Counted from the first letter of the stretch, positions 1 through 11,727 are shown. The stretch is DNA of 64,000 nt from Nomia melanderi (GCF_051020985.1 NC_135000.1:248001-312000), one strand, 5' to 3'. Notes: generated by a model from the letters alone, not told the origin. Made by a program: numbers and translations.

Positions 1-438
1 CAATGGAAGCCAGAGTGAATGTCAGTATGAATGAGTTTCAGCCCAGGTTTCGCACGGGCTGTTAGATGGAGAGTGCGTGGGTGAACGTGAGGAACTATGT
101 ACGTAAAAGTGAGACTAAATATGACCTTGGTATATTTGTAGATTTTGTAGGTACGTTTGATAATCTTGAATGGGTGAGAATGATTGGGATTGAGAGAGAT
201 TGGATGCGAGGAAATATTTTGTCGGCGGATTTCTTAGAACGAAAGGCATGTATGACTGGAGCGAAAGAGATTGTACCGAAGGATGTAGAGCGGGGCTGTT
301 CGCAAAGGTCGATTTGTGGTCTATTCATTTAGAACCCAATGATGGATCGGCGACACCTCTGCCAGCTGAATGAATGCGCATATTCATGTGCAGTTGTGGG
401 TTATGCTTATGATCTGCTGCTGTGTGAAAGTAGATAAA
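1..438 (+). pseudogene. R1-clade LINE reverse transcriptase fragment
   Basis: A fragment of the reverse transcriptase of an R1-type non-LTR retrotransposon. The frame from 66 reads an RT palm stretch with the motif-A signature GIFVDFVGTFDNLEW and, further on, a decayed GCPQGSICGPF-like box (here RGCSQRSICGLF). Near 390-410 a VVGYAYDLL string stands where R1 elements have YADD, so the catalytic Asp pair is damaged. There are in-frame stops (one just before 66, one at 330) and a frame change at about 330. The left end is cut by the window. The right end abuts a piggyBac relic at about 439 with no clear TTAA, so that junction probably arose by deletion. Not functional. Confidence 0.8.
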
Positions 439-2077
439 ATCGAGTGGAAATTGAGCCAAAGGAAAATGAGTGTTCAAGAATAAAGAAGAAATTACTCAGA
501 TCGTCATCTATTTTAGACTATTTTGAACTATTTATTTCTGAGGAGCTCGTACAACATATTGCAGATGAAACTAACGATTATCGGGCTCAGAAGTATAATA
601 ACAATTTGGACACCCCGACGACAGTAGACGAACTCTACTTTTTTTTGCGTTATCTTTATTAATGACACGCAACAAAAAGCTAACAATACAAGAGTATTGG
701 TCGAAGGATAAATATTTACAATCCAGCATTTTTGCTGAAATTATGGCGAGAGATCGCTATCTTTCATTACTAAGCACAATCCACTTTACACACGAATCTG
801 GGCGCACTGATGATCGTTTAGTCAAAATTAGAGATGTAGTCAATATGTTTCGAAAATTCTTCAATGATACATTTCATCTGTTTCAAGATCTTTGTATTGA
901 TGAAAGCCTTATGTTGTACGAAGGCCGTTTGTCATTCAAGCAGTATATTCCTTCAAAAAGGAATAGATTTGGGATCAAATCGTATATGCTTTACGATTGT
1001 AAAACCGGTTACGTTCAAGACATTATAGTTTATTGCTTTTACGACCTTTCTTACGAAAAGGTCACACAATCTATCTAGATAATTTTTATTCGAGTCCAGC
1101 ATTATTTAATTTGTTGCATAATAATAGTACCAATGCGTGCGGGACTGTTAGTAAAAGAAGGCAAGAAATGCCGAAGTTTGAGGAACGTCTGAAAAAAGGA
1201 GAGGCATGTTTTCGTTCATCAAACAGTTTGTTAGCGATGAAGTGGTTAGACAAAAAAGAAGTATATATGATTACAACTATGCATACGGCAAATTTTGCAG
1301 CCGTGTCTAAATATAGAGGACTACAGAGTGTTGCTAAGCCTGTATGTGTTACTGATTATAATAAATCAATGGGCATAATAGACAAAGTCGATATGGTTAT
1401 AAGTACTGTAAATACAACGCGAAAATCGTTGAAGTGATACCGCAAATTTTTTTTCCACATGATAGACATTTGTGTGTGGAACTCATATTGTCTTTATAAG
1501 TACAGTCGAAGAGAAATCATTTTTATTGCAAAATTCCACTTGCAGTTAATAAAACAAATAATTGCAAAGTATCGACATAATAATGTAATTCGGCATCAAA
1601 GCAGACCGGTTGACAACTCCATGAGGTTAACAGAGCGGCATTTTCCATTTTTTTATAAACCAAGAAATAAACATCTAAAACGCAGATGTGTCGTCTGTAG
1701 TAAAAATGATAAAAGATCCGACTCACGATACGAGTGTAAAGAGTGTGATGTTGGCTTATGTATAGATCCGTGCTTCAAAATTTATCATACGTACTTATAC
1801 TACTAATCATTTCACATTAATACATTAACTTATTTGCAGATCATAATTAATTCATAATTAAAATATTATCTGTAACTTTGTAAGTTGTAAATGTTTTCAT
1901 ACCAAAAATGTAAATTATACTCGTTACATTATAGCAAAGATTGTTTTATTTAGCAAAATTGTTATTTAAGACCTAGGAAAACGTATATACAGCAACAACG
2001 CATATTGCACGTATTCACGGTGCGCGCTTCCGTTCAGTGACAGTACTTCGGCGGACTGGACAGCCGAAGCGAAAGGG
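439..2077 (+). pseudogene. piggyBac-type transposase relic (pB1), 5' truncated
   Basis: Remains of a piggyBac-family cut-and-paste transposase (DDE_Tnp_1_7 fold). Pieces lie at 444-662, 662-1078, 1033-1437 and 1459-1806, joined by frameshifts near 662 and 1040 and a stop at about 1435. Visible landmarks are the first acidic block (CIDESLMLYEGR), the second (YLDNFYSS), the third block (DYNKSMGIIDKVD), and a C-terminal cysteine finger (CVVC, then CKEC and CIDPC). The right end is sharp: gcgaaaggg followed by TTAA at 2078-2081, the expected piggyBac target. The left TIR is missing. The same family recurs at 58146-60563, at roughly two-thirds protein identity by eye. Confidence 0.88.
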
Positions 2078-2081
2078 TTAA

Positions 2082-3838
2082 AGGGAATCAACCTATTCTA
2101 TGGACACCGGAGGTCCGCGAAACGTTTAGCCTATGCAAAGAAGGCCTGTTGCAGGCAACGTTGTTCGCGCACCCCGAACAGAACGCTCCTGTGGCCCTTA
2201 CCTGCGACACCTCGAATTTTATGGTCGAAGCCGCCTTGCATCAATGCATCGGGGCGGACTGGAAACCGCTTGCTCTCTTTTCGACAAAACTTTCACCTTC
2301 AGAACAAAATTATTTCGCGTTTGATACGGAATTATTAGCTATATACCGTTCAATAAAACATTTCCGCCACCTTCTCGAAGGCAGACATTTCGTAGTTTTT
2401 ACAGACCACAAACCATTAATTTTTGCGTTTTCCAGTAACCCTGATAAACATACTCCGAGACAAATTAGATATTTAACGTCTATCAACTATTCACTACCGA
2501 CATCTAATATATTGTCGCAGATGCTTTGCCGTGAATGAAAGCGGTAAAGAAAAAATTAGATTTTGATACGTTGACAAAATAACGGTAAACAGACCCTGAA
2601 TTGCGAGCGTTGATGCAGGGCGAGTCGGACCTTACACTCAAACAGATGTCTGTCCCCGGTTCCAATGCAAAAATTTACTGCGATATTTCAACAAACTTCT
2701 TACGACCGTTTCTCGTCGTCCCTTGTAGACACACTGCACGATCTCGCGCATTCAAGCGTTAACGCGACGGTCAAATGCGTGACACAACGTTACGTCTGGC
2801 CGTTGGTCAAAACTGATTGCCGCGAATGGACCCGCTCGTGTATACCATGTCAGTGCAATAAAATTAACAAACATGTTTCCGCGCTGGATCTCTTCCCCGT
2901 CCTTCAGGACGTTCCGATCATGTACACATCGACGTCGTGATACTACCTGTTTCCGAAGGTTACCACTATTGTCTCTATGTGTCACAAGGACTTTTTATGA
3001 AGGTTGGGTTTGTCGCTTCGGAACCCCCTTACGCGTGACCACGGACTAAGGTAGGCAATTCAAATCGTACCTGTTCAAGGAATAAAATTCTTTGATACGT
3101 TCGATACACCTACATACCACGGCGTACCTAACGTCCAATGGCATGGTGGAGTGATTCCACCGCCAATTTAAGGCAGTGATCCGATGCCATCAACATAATC
3201 GATAGACGAAAGTGCTTTCGACCATTCTGTTAGGAATACGCGCAGCACGGAAAGAAGATCTGCAATCCACTTTCGCAGATTTAGTCTACGGCGAATCTCT
3301 ACGACTTCCGGGTGAATTTTTATCGCCTTCGTTGGATAGTCACGACACCATCATGTTTGCAAAAGAATTGCGATACCATTTTCACAACATCGGACCGACT
3401 GCGGAATCGCGGCATGGCAATTCATGCATTTTTGTACATAAGGATCTAGCTAATTGTAAGAGCGTTTTTCTTCGGCAAGACTCCCCGAAAACAATGTTGC
3501 AGGTTACGTACGATGGGACTTATGAAATTATAAGTAGAACGGATGAGGTTATAAGTATTAAGATAGGCGATAAGCATAGTGTAGTTTTGATTAATAGAGT
3601 TAAGCCAGCGTACATTAGAGCGGAAGAAATCGCGACACCACCGGACCAGGCACAGGTAATACCCTTGAGGGTCTGGATGCCTTCCGTTACCGAGACAGTA
3701 CCGCCCCGGTTGAAAATCATACAACAACAATGCAGAATCCTCCACTATCTGTTTTAGCGCCCAGCACGGCATCTGGTACCACGCGATCCGGTAGGCGTAT
3801 TAGATTCCCAGACAGGTACCAAGCAGGATTTTCTTAGT
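2082..3838 (+). pseudogene. Gypsy/Ty3 pol relic: RNase H and integrase
   Basis: 3' half of a Gypsy-type LTR retrotransposon polyprotein. 2149-2538 covers the RT connection and RNase H (TCDTSNF..., then FVVFTDHKPLIFAF). 2665-2940 covers the integrase zinc-finger region (the H-H pair is weak; SCIPCQCNK supplies the two cysteines). The rest is broken by many stops. The end of pol is recognisable at about 3770-3838 as TTRSGRRIRFPDRYQAGFS and a stop. It is followed by an eleven-G polypurine run and a 3' LTR. The 5' part is absent: the element starts immediately right of the TTAA edge of the piggyBac relic, which therefore inserted into or next to it. Confidence 0.85.
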
Positions 3839-3871
3839 TTAAGTTAATTACTAGCCGCGGGGGGGGGGGGG

Positions 3872-4302
3872 TGTAGCGACTTCGTCGCCACCACGTTTTC
3901 GTTAGAATTCGTATCTTTCGCTGGACAATTTTATTGTAAGTGCTTGTACGAGCCCGATCAGGGTCGATGGGCGCACATGGCGACCATTCGTACAAGCCCG
4001 AGTTTTTCCCGGCGTAGGCCACGAGTTAAAAACATTTTTTCCCTCCGAAATTCCGCACTCCTTTCTCTACCCGCTGTTCTTGTCTTGGCCCGAGTATATA
4101 ACCCCGGTAATATAGAGGAACAGGAGACATTCGGCACTCAACTTTAAAACTACAACACTGGACCACTTTGGCAACTTACTTCGGGCAACTTTTTCCATAC
4201 AAACCGCGCTTCGTGTAAAAACAGCAAATAAACATTAGTACACTCCTGCGAACAGAAACGTGTGTGTGTGGATTGTGTTCGATTCATTTCTCTTCACCTA
4301 CA
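3872..4302 (+). repeat. 3' LTR of the Gypsy element
   Basis: Starts TGTAGCGACT immediately after a polypurine tract (about 3858-3871, mostly G) that follows the pol stop, and ends CACCTACA, giving short TGTAG/CTACA inverted ends. Inside are a TATA-like TATATAA at about 4095 and AATAAA at about 4208, as expected for U3 promoter and polyadenylation signals. No matching 5' LTR is present in the window. The right edge is inferred from the inverted ends and could be off by a few bases. Confidence 0.65.
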
Positions 4303-4462
4303 CTCCATCCCGTAATACGATATGTAGAGATTATATTTTATTTACAGATTAGAATACGTGTCCCATGTATTGTTTGTGTACAAAATTTTATCTCATAAGT
4401 TTTTTATAAGACCGACTCACTGTATACGCTTTTCTCATTGTCTTACGCACTAATCTCCTAAG

Positions 4463-4669
4463 TTATCGCACCTTACGCTTCGTACCAGATTGCCTGTGTT
4501 TATTACAAATGTCGTTGAGACCGGTGAGTGGCTTACATGGGCGTCCTAACAACTGGCACGTTTCTGCTCCAATTTTGCCCGTCAGATCTCGGTAACAGTT
4601 TTTGTCTCCTACAATACCTTTCTTGCATGCCTGCAATGCGTAATACGTTATTGTGGAAATGAGGAACAC
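4463..4669 (-). other. Cysteine-rich open frame, unrecognised
   Basis: A minus-strand frame that stays open from about 4700 to a stop at 4463. It has no convincing ATG (the nominal first codon is GTG). A good splice acceptor (ttgcag) sits just before a stretch with five cysteines spaced C-x9-C-x12-C-x6-C-x9-C, ending in a basic tail (TKRKVR). It could be a terminal exon of an unseen minus-strand gene or chance coding. Upstream there is a TATAAATA string at about 4760 but no obvious first exon. I do not recognise the family. Confidence 0.25.
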
Positions 4670-6090
4670 TGAGTCGATTCCCAGAGCATGGTCGTTTAAT
4701 CAGCAGTTTTGCTTGAATTTTTCAAGTTGTTGACAATGTTTATCGATATACGGTATTTATAGTGATGCTTAAAACAAGTAAATAGTTATTTATCCGAACC
4801 TAATGACAAAAGGAAATTACATTCTAATACAACGTACTTCGTGTATTTGCTTCGTTCATTCCATAAATAGAATTCGGAGTTCGAGTTTATTATAACAACA
4901 AGCATGACTCCTCTTTCTCTCCTCCACTCCTTTAACATTAGAATTGGCGAACATAGAATGCGATTGGTATGTAATCCCTATAAAAATTGTAACAACGGAT
5001 TAATTACAGTTTGTTCAGACATTCATTACAGTATTCAAGTCAAAATATTTATTTTCAAGATCCTTCCGAATATTCAGTGCTCTTGAGATATCACTAACTG
5101 CGAAACAAACACCGAAACCAGTTATTTTGACTGGTACGGTACTCTAGTGTTAAATATTATACGTCGGATTAACCGTGGGAGTACAGTCTTTCGAGTCATA
5201 CGCATTTCGTATTATCAAACTAAAATACAGAATGAACAGTACGACATTTATTTACACGCGGATGACGAACAAAATCAGAGCGGAGTGCCGGAACAAATTT
5301 ATTCGATTCGAATATTCATAACATCAGTTTCGAGTTCCGTTTCACGCCTGAAAATGAAAATTCGCCGTGCGAAACTTTTTACGGGAAGATATTATTTATC
5401 GAAGATTTTTTATCGTTCAACGACATACATGCAATTGATCCGAACGATATTTTTCGCGCGGTTTCTAAGAAACAAAACTCAGACGTTTATTCGTCAGAAT
5501 GGTGTGCATGTCAGATTATGAAATGTTAAATATTACGACGCGATCTACATTTTCTCGCGGCGAGTAAAAATTTGGATCGATGCCTTCTTAACTTTTACAT
5601 TTACCTTACCTCCGTGTCATGTGTTTGAATATTTTAAAAAGAAAATAGACGAAAAGAATTATTGAAATGTTAAGAAAATGATTTTAGTGGCGATCGATTA
5701 AACTACACCTTTCATAGATTCTTGTATAGTTTATTTTCACGCATTATTGAAATTATGTTGAGTATTCATAGTGTTCTATAAATTTCTTAAATTTTTATGC
5801 GATTTCGTTAGTTGTGCTTTGCACACATGGCCTAAAAAATGAATAATATATATATAGAATATCGGATATTATTCACCATGTTTCTTCTCCCAAGGTTTTA
5901 GCTACTGTTCAATAATTCGCAAATGCTTGACAAATGCTTATGTCGTCGCTTTTTGTATATTTTTTCTAATCTACTTTATGTTACCATTATTCAAATCTGT
6001 AATTTTTAATGCTCGTAAAACATATTTTAGGAGGTGAATGTGACTATGAGAATAATTGATTGTGACTAGTATATGGAAAAATTATCAATT
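4670..6090. other. AT-rich spacer, no supported gene
   Basis: AT-rich unique-looking sequence. A 124-codon frame at 5147-5521 has no recognisable domain, no signal peptide and insect-noncoding composition, so I do not call it. Nothing else is seen. Confidence 0.5.
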
Positions 6091-6094
6091 ACAA

Positions 6095-6250
6095 TATTGC
6101 AATAATTTTTATACCTACGTTATTATAAACTTCTTTAATCTGTGGATGCCAAATACATTACACATTATATTACACTCCCTATGTACGTAGTTCAAACACG
6201 AACTTCTTATCGTTAAGACTTATTTTTCGCGACTGTAATACTGCAGTATC
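6095..6250 (-). pseudogene. Decapitated upstream region of a family A secreted-peptide gene
   Basis: Read on the minus strand, this segment matches the region just upstream of the family A start codon at 60993. Shared strings include the tcacgaaaaataagt block, the tacgaac block, and an acagattaaagaa block followed by gcgtag and tataaaa. Similarity stops at the point where the ATG should begin, so promoter and leader survive without the coding exon. It lies downstream of the other minus-strand module (6480-8299), mirroring the order family A, apamin-like, family A seen on the plus strand at 61-63 kb. Confidence 0.55.
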
Positions 6251-6479
6251 CTGTGCAGTTTGCTTCTTTTCTGTATGGACGCGACCATCAAGCTAAAAGT
6301 GCATAGCGGCAAGGGGAAACCGCTACCTCACAGTAGACAATTTTGCCGTTTTAGTCGGTTACAAGTTAATTTAACGAAACGAAATCCGGCACCAATGTCC
6401 GTACACCTCACTTTATTGCATTCCGTTCTTCGTTGCGCGACTTCACGAATAATAAGGATACACAGAAAATGAGGCGTCA

Positions 6480-6775
6480 TTATTGCCATAACTAACGAGC
6501 AGAGCGCCCTGAGTGGAAGTCTAGGCACTGCACACTTTTAGCTCGAAGGTCGCTGCTGTAGTCGCGAGAGCTGTAGGGGAAATACATCTTGTGACTCATT
6601 GATGGGTCACGCCAGCGTGATCCTGCTAAACACGTTACTTAGGAAATAGTTTGAATTGCGGTCGATTACATGATATGTTTCACGTTTTCTTGGAGCATTT
6701 ATTTCTTCAGATGACAACGGAATTACATTCTGTTTAAATAGTAACCTATACTCCCTTCGTCATTTTAAGTCATCA
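6480..6775 (-). pseudogene. 3'-flank relic of an apamin-like gene module (inverted)
   Basis: Reverse complement of the 3' UTR and downstream flank of the apamin-like genes at 37742-37894 and 61608-61911. Shared landmarks are the sequence after the last exon (gacttaaaatgacgaag), the aagaaataaa polyadenylation region, and the acgtgtttagcatgatt block. Identity begins right after the position of the last coding exon. The three coding exons are missing, and 6980-7340 in their place is an unrelated repeat. This is therefore the empty 3' end of an inverted module. Confidence 0.6.
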
Positions 6776-6979
6776 TCTTCTCATAAAAACTCTTTATCAT
6801 AGTTTACCACATCTCTTGTAAAAAAGAAAACAAAAATACAATCACGACCATCAGTATTCTTAGCATATATAATATAATCTAATGTCAATTAATCAGCTAT
6901 GAGTTTAATTAAAGAAGCGAAAGTTCGGTGCACGCACTCTTCACGGACATTTTGTTCACTTGTTTGAAAGAATAACCGT

Positions 6980-7340
6980 TCTCACACTTCCCATTGGGGG
7001 GAGGGGGGGTCCTCTTCAGAAATGTCTGCAGAATCCAATGGTGTATAGAAATTCGTGCTAGCCAACCCACTTTCGTAGAAATGTAACAGAATTGCATACA
7101 GATACGTGTTCGAGCAAGTCTCCTTTATTTTCTGCGACAAACTTTAACTGCTTATCGTTTTTAATTTTCATGTAACACTTGGTTTTCTGAAAACTTCGAC
7201 CGTTTTTACAAAAATCCAGTTTTTTCTGAAACTGGACATGACACAGCAATTAGGTTTCCGGATTCGTATTTAGGGTAAGGAACTCTATAACAATCACCTA
7301 ATGTCTGTTCAAAAACACAAAAAAAGTTCAAATTTGTTCC
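6980..7340 (-). repeat. Unclassified interspersed repeat, copy 1
   Basis: Minus-strand copy of a repeat also present at about 19995-20400 (+). Shared strings include acactgtggaac, gagttccttaccctaaatacgaatcc, and the stretch encoding FLRKWVG / FYEKWVG. Fragments of open frame are shared (a QLKFV-like stretch), so the ancestor probably coded for something, but I cannot assign a family. It sits where the apamin-like coding exons of the inverted module would be expected. Confidence 0.55.
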
Positions 7341-9595
7341 ACAGTGTTATTGTAAAGGTATCAATTTCGATTGTAGTTACTTGATACTAAAATGCATTTT
7401 TAAATAACGTTGTTACTTTATTTATTACAAAGAAAATCACGCAAAAAATAATTTTAGTAACAGAAATAATGTAGTACTCATGTTTGTTTTTTGTTTATTT
7501 GTGTGAGTGCGACGAACTGCACGAAGCTGCCGCGGCCCTTTAACGTAAAAGAAACAGTAGAGCCACCGACAGATTTTTGAGACGGGTCATCGGTCCAATA
7601 GATAAACATAAACGGGTAAATGACCCTAGGAATGAGTGAGAGCGAGAGTGCGGGAAAGAAACAGCGTCAAATAAAATAACCGCGTGCGTGTGTTTATATT
7701 TACGAGAGCGTATGTATGGATGCGACTGATTTAAGCAATGCAGGTCGCGGACGCGGCGATATACAGCACAGCGAGTTAAAAAGAGAGAAAGTCGGCTGTC
7801 GCGTTAGAATTACGAAAAGTGAAAAGAGTTAAATAGTTCAAGTGAGCTGGGATTATTATTTAAGAAACCTTAGTCATTAATAAGTGAACCTATTTGCGAC
7901 GAACATCGCCGCTTATGACACCTATCCCTACAATAATAATGTTGTACGATTTATATGCTATATGCTTTACATGTATTTCAGGTTCTACAATGTTACATAG
8001 TGATTACTATTAAGAATCACCATGACAAACAACGTATGTATGTATCACCATGGTACCGTCATCAACCTCTTGATGGATAAAATATATCGTCAATTTCAGG
8101 AGCCTAGAAAACAATTAAGTAATAAATGATTACTGTACTTTTAGTGATTAAAATTGGTTAATGTATTAAATATTGTCAGCATACTGACACTATTTGTTAT
8201 CAAAACAATGTTACGAATTGCATTTCTTACCGCCTCAGTGGATGCAATAAAAAACGACGATAGGAAGGTCATGGACAAAACGAAGAGAACGACCTTCATT
8301 TTTGTATACATGTTACCAGATTTAGATTTTTTGAATGTGTTGAAGGCAACGGTCACGTTGGCTTTTTATATATTTAGGTCAAACACAAACTTATCATTAT
8401 GACTTATTTTTCGTGACTGAAATATTGTAGATCCATTACTCACGATGAATATTTTTGTTTATTAGCTTGCTGAAATACGATCGTCTTTCCATTAAGATTA
8501 AATTTTCGTTAGTATGTTATCGATTTACTACCAATGTATCGATTTACCATTTTTATTATTACCATTTCCATTTTATATCATACTAATATCGTGACTGTAA
8601 ACTATGTTCATAACCATTGTATCATAACCATCTCGGATCTTCCATCGATCGTCTTTATATATTCTGATAAATCGAAATACAAAAATAACAAGCAATACTT
8701 TACAATTGTAACAGTTTGCTATTGTTAGAGCCATGTTTTTTTCTTTGTCGCTGACAGAAAACTCCGTCAGTATAAATCCATCGCGGGCAATAAAGATTAC
8801 CTGTGAAAGTTTATGACGTTTTATCACCTAAATTTGTCAAGTCGTTAATTCACATTATTGAAATATAATACCTTATTGTCGTCACTCTTTTCTAACAGTT
8901 TCGGGGGGAACCTGTATGTCGCAGAAATACGTCACCTACGTTCGTGGACATAAATTATAACGCTTCCATTTATCTGGGTAAATTGGATATTTTTAGAAAG
9001 ACTTGTGATTGACGGTGTGTTGTGATAAATTCTGACCATTTCATAATTTATTTGAAAATCTGCATATAAAAATTATGTTAAAATGATAATATTTCATATA
9101 AAAATATAGAAAGTAATACTAAATATAAAAGGTAAAGCTTTTCATTTAAATTGCTGCAGTAATTTTTATTTATAACAAATAGTAATAAATTTCAATTCAA
9201 CAATTTTTATATTACATTAAAGAGCACGTTTTTTTCTTTTCAGTGATAAAAATGATACTGCATTCTACTAAATACGTCTTAAAATGAAAAGTTCCGCACT
9301 GATGCGAAGATTGCGTAACGAGGAGCCGCGTGCAATGTTTATTAAAAATTGCGCCCGCTGTTATAATTATGGATAATAGCACTCAACTGTTATTTTATAT
9401 TAAACAGTGGGCATTCTTCTTCTGAACAATACCGAAAACAGTACCACATTCTAATAAATAAGCCTTACGTACACGATTTCATTCGTAAAATGTTCTTCGC
9501 CGCGTTTGGGAGGCAAATACCCCATAGTGCGTCGGTATTTACCTTTGAACAGTAATAATTCATAAAGTGGGTCAAAGGAGAACATAATTTTTTAA
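7341..9595 (-). repeat. Left arm of a 2.25-kb inverted duplication
   Basis: Near-identical reverse complement of 55075-57330. By eye differences are sparse (single substitutions and small indels). The arm contains the intact family A gene (8062-8299), its upstream region, and roughly 1.2 kb of non-coding flank with no recognisable gene. An 84-codon frame at 8573-8827 exists in both arms but lacks domain or signal features. Confidence 0.9.
8062..8299 (-). CDS. Family A short secreted peptide, two exons (locus V)
   Basis: Minus-strand gene identical in coding layout to 56366-56603. Exon 1 (8299-8231) encodes a 23-residue signal peptide with hydrophobic core LFVLSMTFLSSFF, ending STEA before a GTAAGA donor, phase 0. 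Exon 2 (8103-8062) follows a ttgttttctag acceptor and adds 13 codons beginning APEIDD and ending in Gly then stop, a typical C-terminal amidation donor. An in-frame ATG four codons upstream (8311) is an alternative start. TATATAAAAA stands about 75 bp upstream. No cysteines; family unknown. The product would be a very short secreted, possibly amidated peptide, but expression is unproven. Confidence 0.6.
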
Positions 9596-10204
9596 GTCTT
9601 TAATATAATAAGCATCATATATTTAAATGTCAGTAGTAGTTTCAAACGTACATTTTAAAAAAGTTCAACTTTCAAAGCTCAATTACAGCAGGTACAGCTA
9701 CAATTTTTGCTTAATCTTATTGAGTTCTTTAGTTTAGAGATGGATAATAATGTGAATATTTAAGAACCAATGACAACTGGTCAGATATCGTGAATGTTTA
9801 CTTTTAGAAAAAATGTCAGTACATTTTTCGATCTAGACCACAGTGCGTCGTTACGGTGCGCAGTTGAACGGAATCGCAAAAACCCGAATTAAATTCATAC
9901 TTCCGTTATTTTTATATCAATAATTATAAAATAACCTGTTCTTAAGGTTTGTGGGATTGTACAATCTGATTATGGCCTTAGTTGTTTAGTAATATACGAA
10001 ACTGCCTCTGCAGTGTCTTCCACCTTAAGGAAATGAAATTTCGCCAATTGATTTAGTCTGTGATTTTACGTAAAAATGTTATATGAGTATAGCCTTAACA
10101 CTTAATAATTAAAGAGTTATTGTTAACAAAAGGTATAATTCCTGTTTGTTTTGATACTCGTATGTTTCAGGGTCCTGAATGAATTTTGAACGTTTACAGA
10201 CTCT
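9596..10204. other. AT-rich spacer
   Basis: No gene, RNA or repeat with support. Ordinary AT-rich sequence between the inverted duplication arm and the interspersed repeat at 10205. Confidence 0.5.
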
Positions 10205-10960
10205 TAAAATGGTAAATATATATACAGGATGTAACTAAATCGTTACGTACAAATGATAGGGCGTGTACAACTTAGTAAACTGAGTAAAAAAACCTCATTG
10301 AACATGGATCCAAAACTCAATAGTTTCCGAGATAACAATAGGTTAAGTTTAAAAAGAATGTATATGGGGACAGAATCAAGAACACCGAATTCCGTCGAAA
10401 AGTATCAGTGATACTAAAGGGAACATATTGTTGCGCTGGATGGGCCCAGGCGTGCTCGCCCGCGACATAATTATTTACACAACGTTCTTTATACAGTTCT
10501 ATTTACAATTATATACAAATGTTGCGCAATGTAATCTTTGGTTCGATACGTCCTTTCTTGTTCACATTCGTTCGAACACTACTCGCTTGTCTTCGTTTAC
10601 TCTGACCAACTCCTTAACAACCAGTTTATTTCAACCGCATTCAGATCCTAAGGGTTCGTTCAGCCGTACGTGCTGGAGGGACGAGTTCGATACATCGCAA
10701 CCTCGTCAGTTCGATGTGTCGCAACAATATTAAAAATCCTACGCCCCTGCACCATTCCTCTTGAAGGACACTCGGAACTCACTGTCCGCACCCCCGAAAA
10801 AAGTACCAAGTGAATCTGCGCTGGAGACGGTGACCAGACCCGACGTTTTCGAGGGAACACGTGGGCTCCCGGAGCCGCTGCAGAGATAACAGAATCGGTA
10901 GGCCGAGAGGAACTGGCAAATTTTACCAATAAAACGAGGCATTCTTGTTGCAGCTCTTGA
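10205..10960 (+). repeat. Interspersed repeat (family member 1), split by a solo LTR
   Basis: Homologous to 54275-54730 (+), with a shorter related piece at 50345-50580 (-). Shared strings include acaaatgatagggcgtgtaca, aagtatca, gaacat, ggcaaattttacc and gcattcttgttgcagctcttg. Begins near a tatacagg string common at insect DNA-transposon ends. No coding capacity recognised. The copy here is interrupted at 10429-10726. Confidence 0.7.
10429..10726. repeat. Solo LTR with 4-bp target duplication
   Basis: A 298-bp insertion starting TGTTGCG and ending CGCAACA (7-bp inverted ends of TG...CA type), flanked by ATAT on both sides (10425-10428 and 10727-10730). The related repeat at about 54490 lacks it, reading straight from the gggaacat block into the taaaaatcc block, so it is a paralogous empty site. 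The size, ends and 4-bp duplication fit a solo LTR of a Gypsy-type element. A 101-codon frame inside is not a gene. Confidence 0.75.
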
Positions 10961-11110
10961 AATGGTATTATGGAGTAATGACGATATCGATATGATATTA
11001 TATGATACGAATGCGATACGATGAGTTAGGATATGATACGATACGCTGAGTTATGATACGATATGATACGATGAGTTAACGCCCCGTCGGGCAGCGTAAC
11101 GTTGTTGGTT
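10961..11110. repeat. Degenerate tandem repeat (gatacgatgagtta)
   Basis: Several imperfect copies of a short unit containing gatatgatacgat and gagttaggata between about 10985 and 11080. Similar wording (tatgatacgatacga) occurs inside the LTR at 24620, so this may be LTR-derived. 11111-11430 beyond it holds GC-richer sequence that looks like retroelement debris without a readable frame. Confidence 0.5.
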
Positions 11111-11439
11111 GTTCGATAGTTTGGAGTCTGACCTTTCCGAGAAAGAACACTGTACTTATACTGATTTTCCCTGGTTGTGGGGGCACGAAAATGGAGTCTC
11201 TGGAGGAGCATCTCCCGAACTGGGAAACGGCGTTGGAAAGCGTACGGTAGTTTTGTACGGGTTTTTCTGGCTTAAACCTTGCCGCACTGCCTTATTACGG
11301 GCTTGCTGGTCGAAAGTGCCCATCCGACCTTGGTCCTACTAGAAATTGTTTGCACGTTTTCGAGTTGTCACCGATGCTCCACCAGCCCTAGGTAATTTAA
11401 CGGACCGTGCAGTATGCGTCCTTCCAGTGAAGGCGTCAA

Positions 11440-11727
11440 CATAATGAAATGAGTGTATCCAGGAATACAAAGCTTGTCTCTACAGCGGGAAGATAACTAC
11501 TCATTATGGAAAATCACAAAAAAGTTGTAAAGGCCAACAAGCCAGATTTCAATGACCAGAAACGATCAGGAAAAAGCTGAAACATTTACAAACCACTTAT
11601 CGACAATATTCAAACTGAATGACATACCAATTTCTGACAATGACTACAGAGACATCACAAACTTCCTAAATGGTTCTTTGCAAAGTTGCGAACCCATCGA
11701 ACATTTCAGTCCCAAAGAAATAGATAA
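11440..11727 (+). pseudogene. Jockey-type LINE, 5' piece
   Basis: Start of a reverse transcriptase region of a Jockey-clade LINE. The frame at 11552 reads a typical pre-RT stretch (EKAETFTNHLSTIF, then PIEHFSPKEIDK). The frame is cut at about 11727 by the insertion of the R2-clade element and resumes at 15025. Together the two pieces give the order expected for Jockey ORF2. Confidence 0.75.

Noticed and set aside
5147..5521. 124-codon plus-strand frame
   Set aside because: No recognisable domain and composition like the surrounding AT-rich spacer; chance frame.
8573..8827. 84-codon frame also present at 55838-56092
   Set aside because: Kept in both arms only because the arms are near identical; no signal peptide, domain or splice context.
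10428..10733. 101-codon frame
   Set aside because: Coincides with the solo LTR; not a gene.
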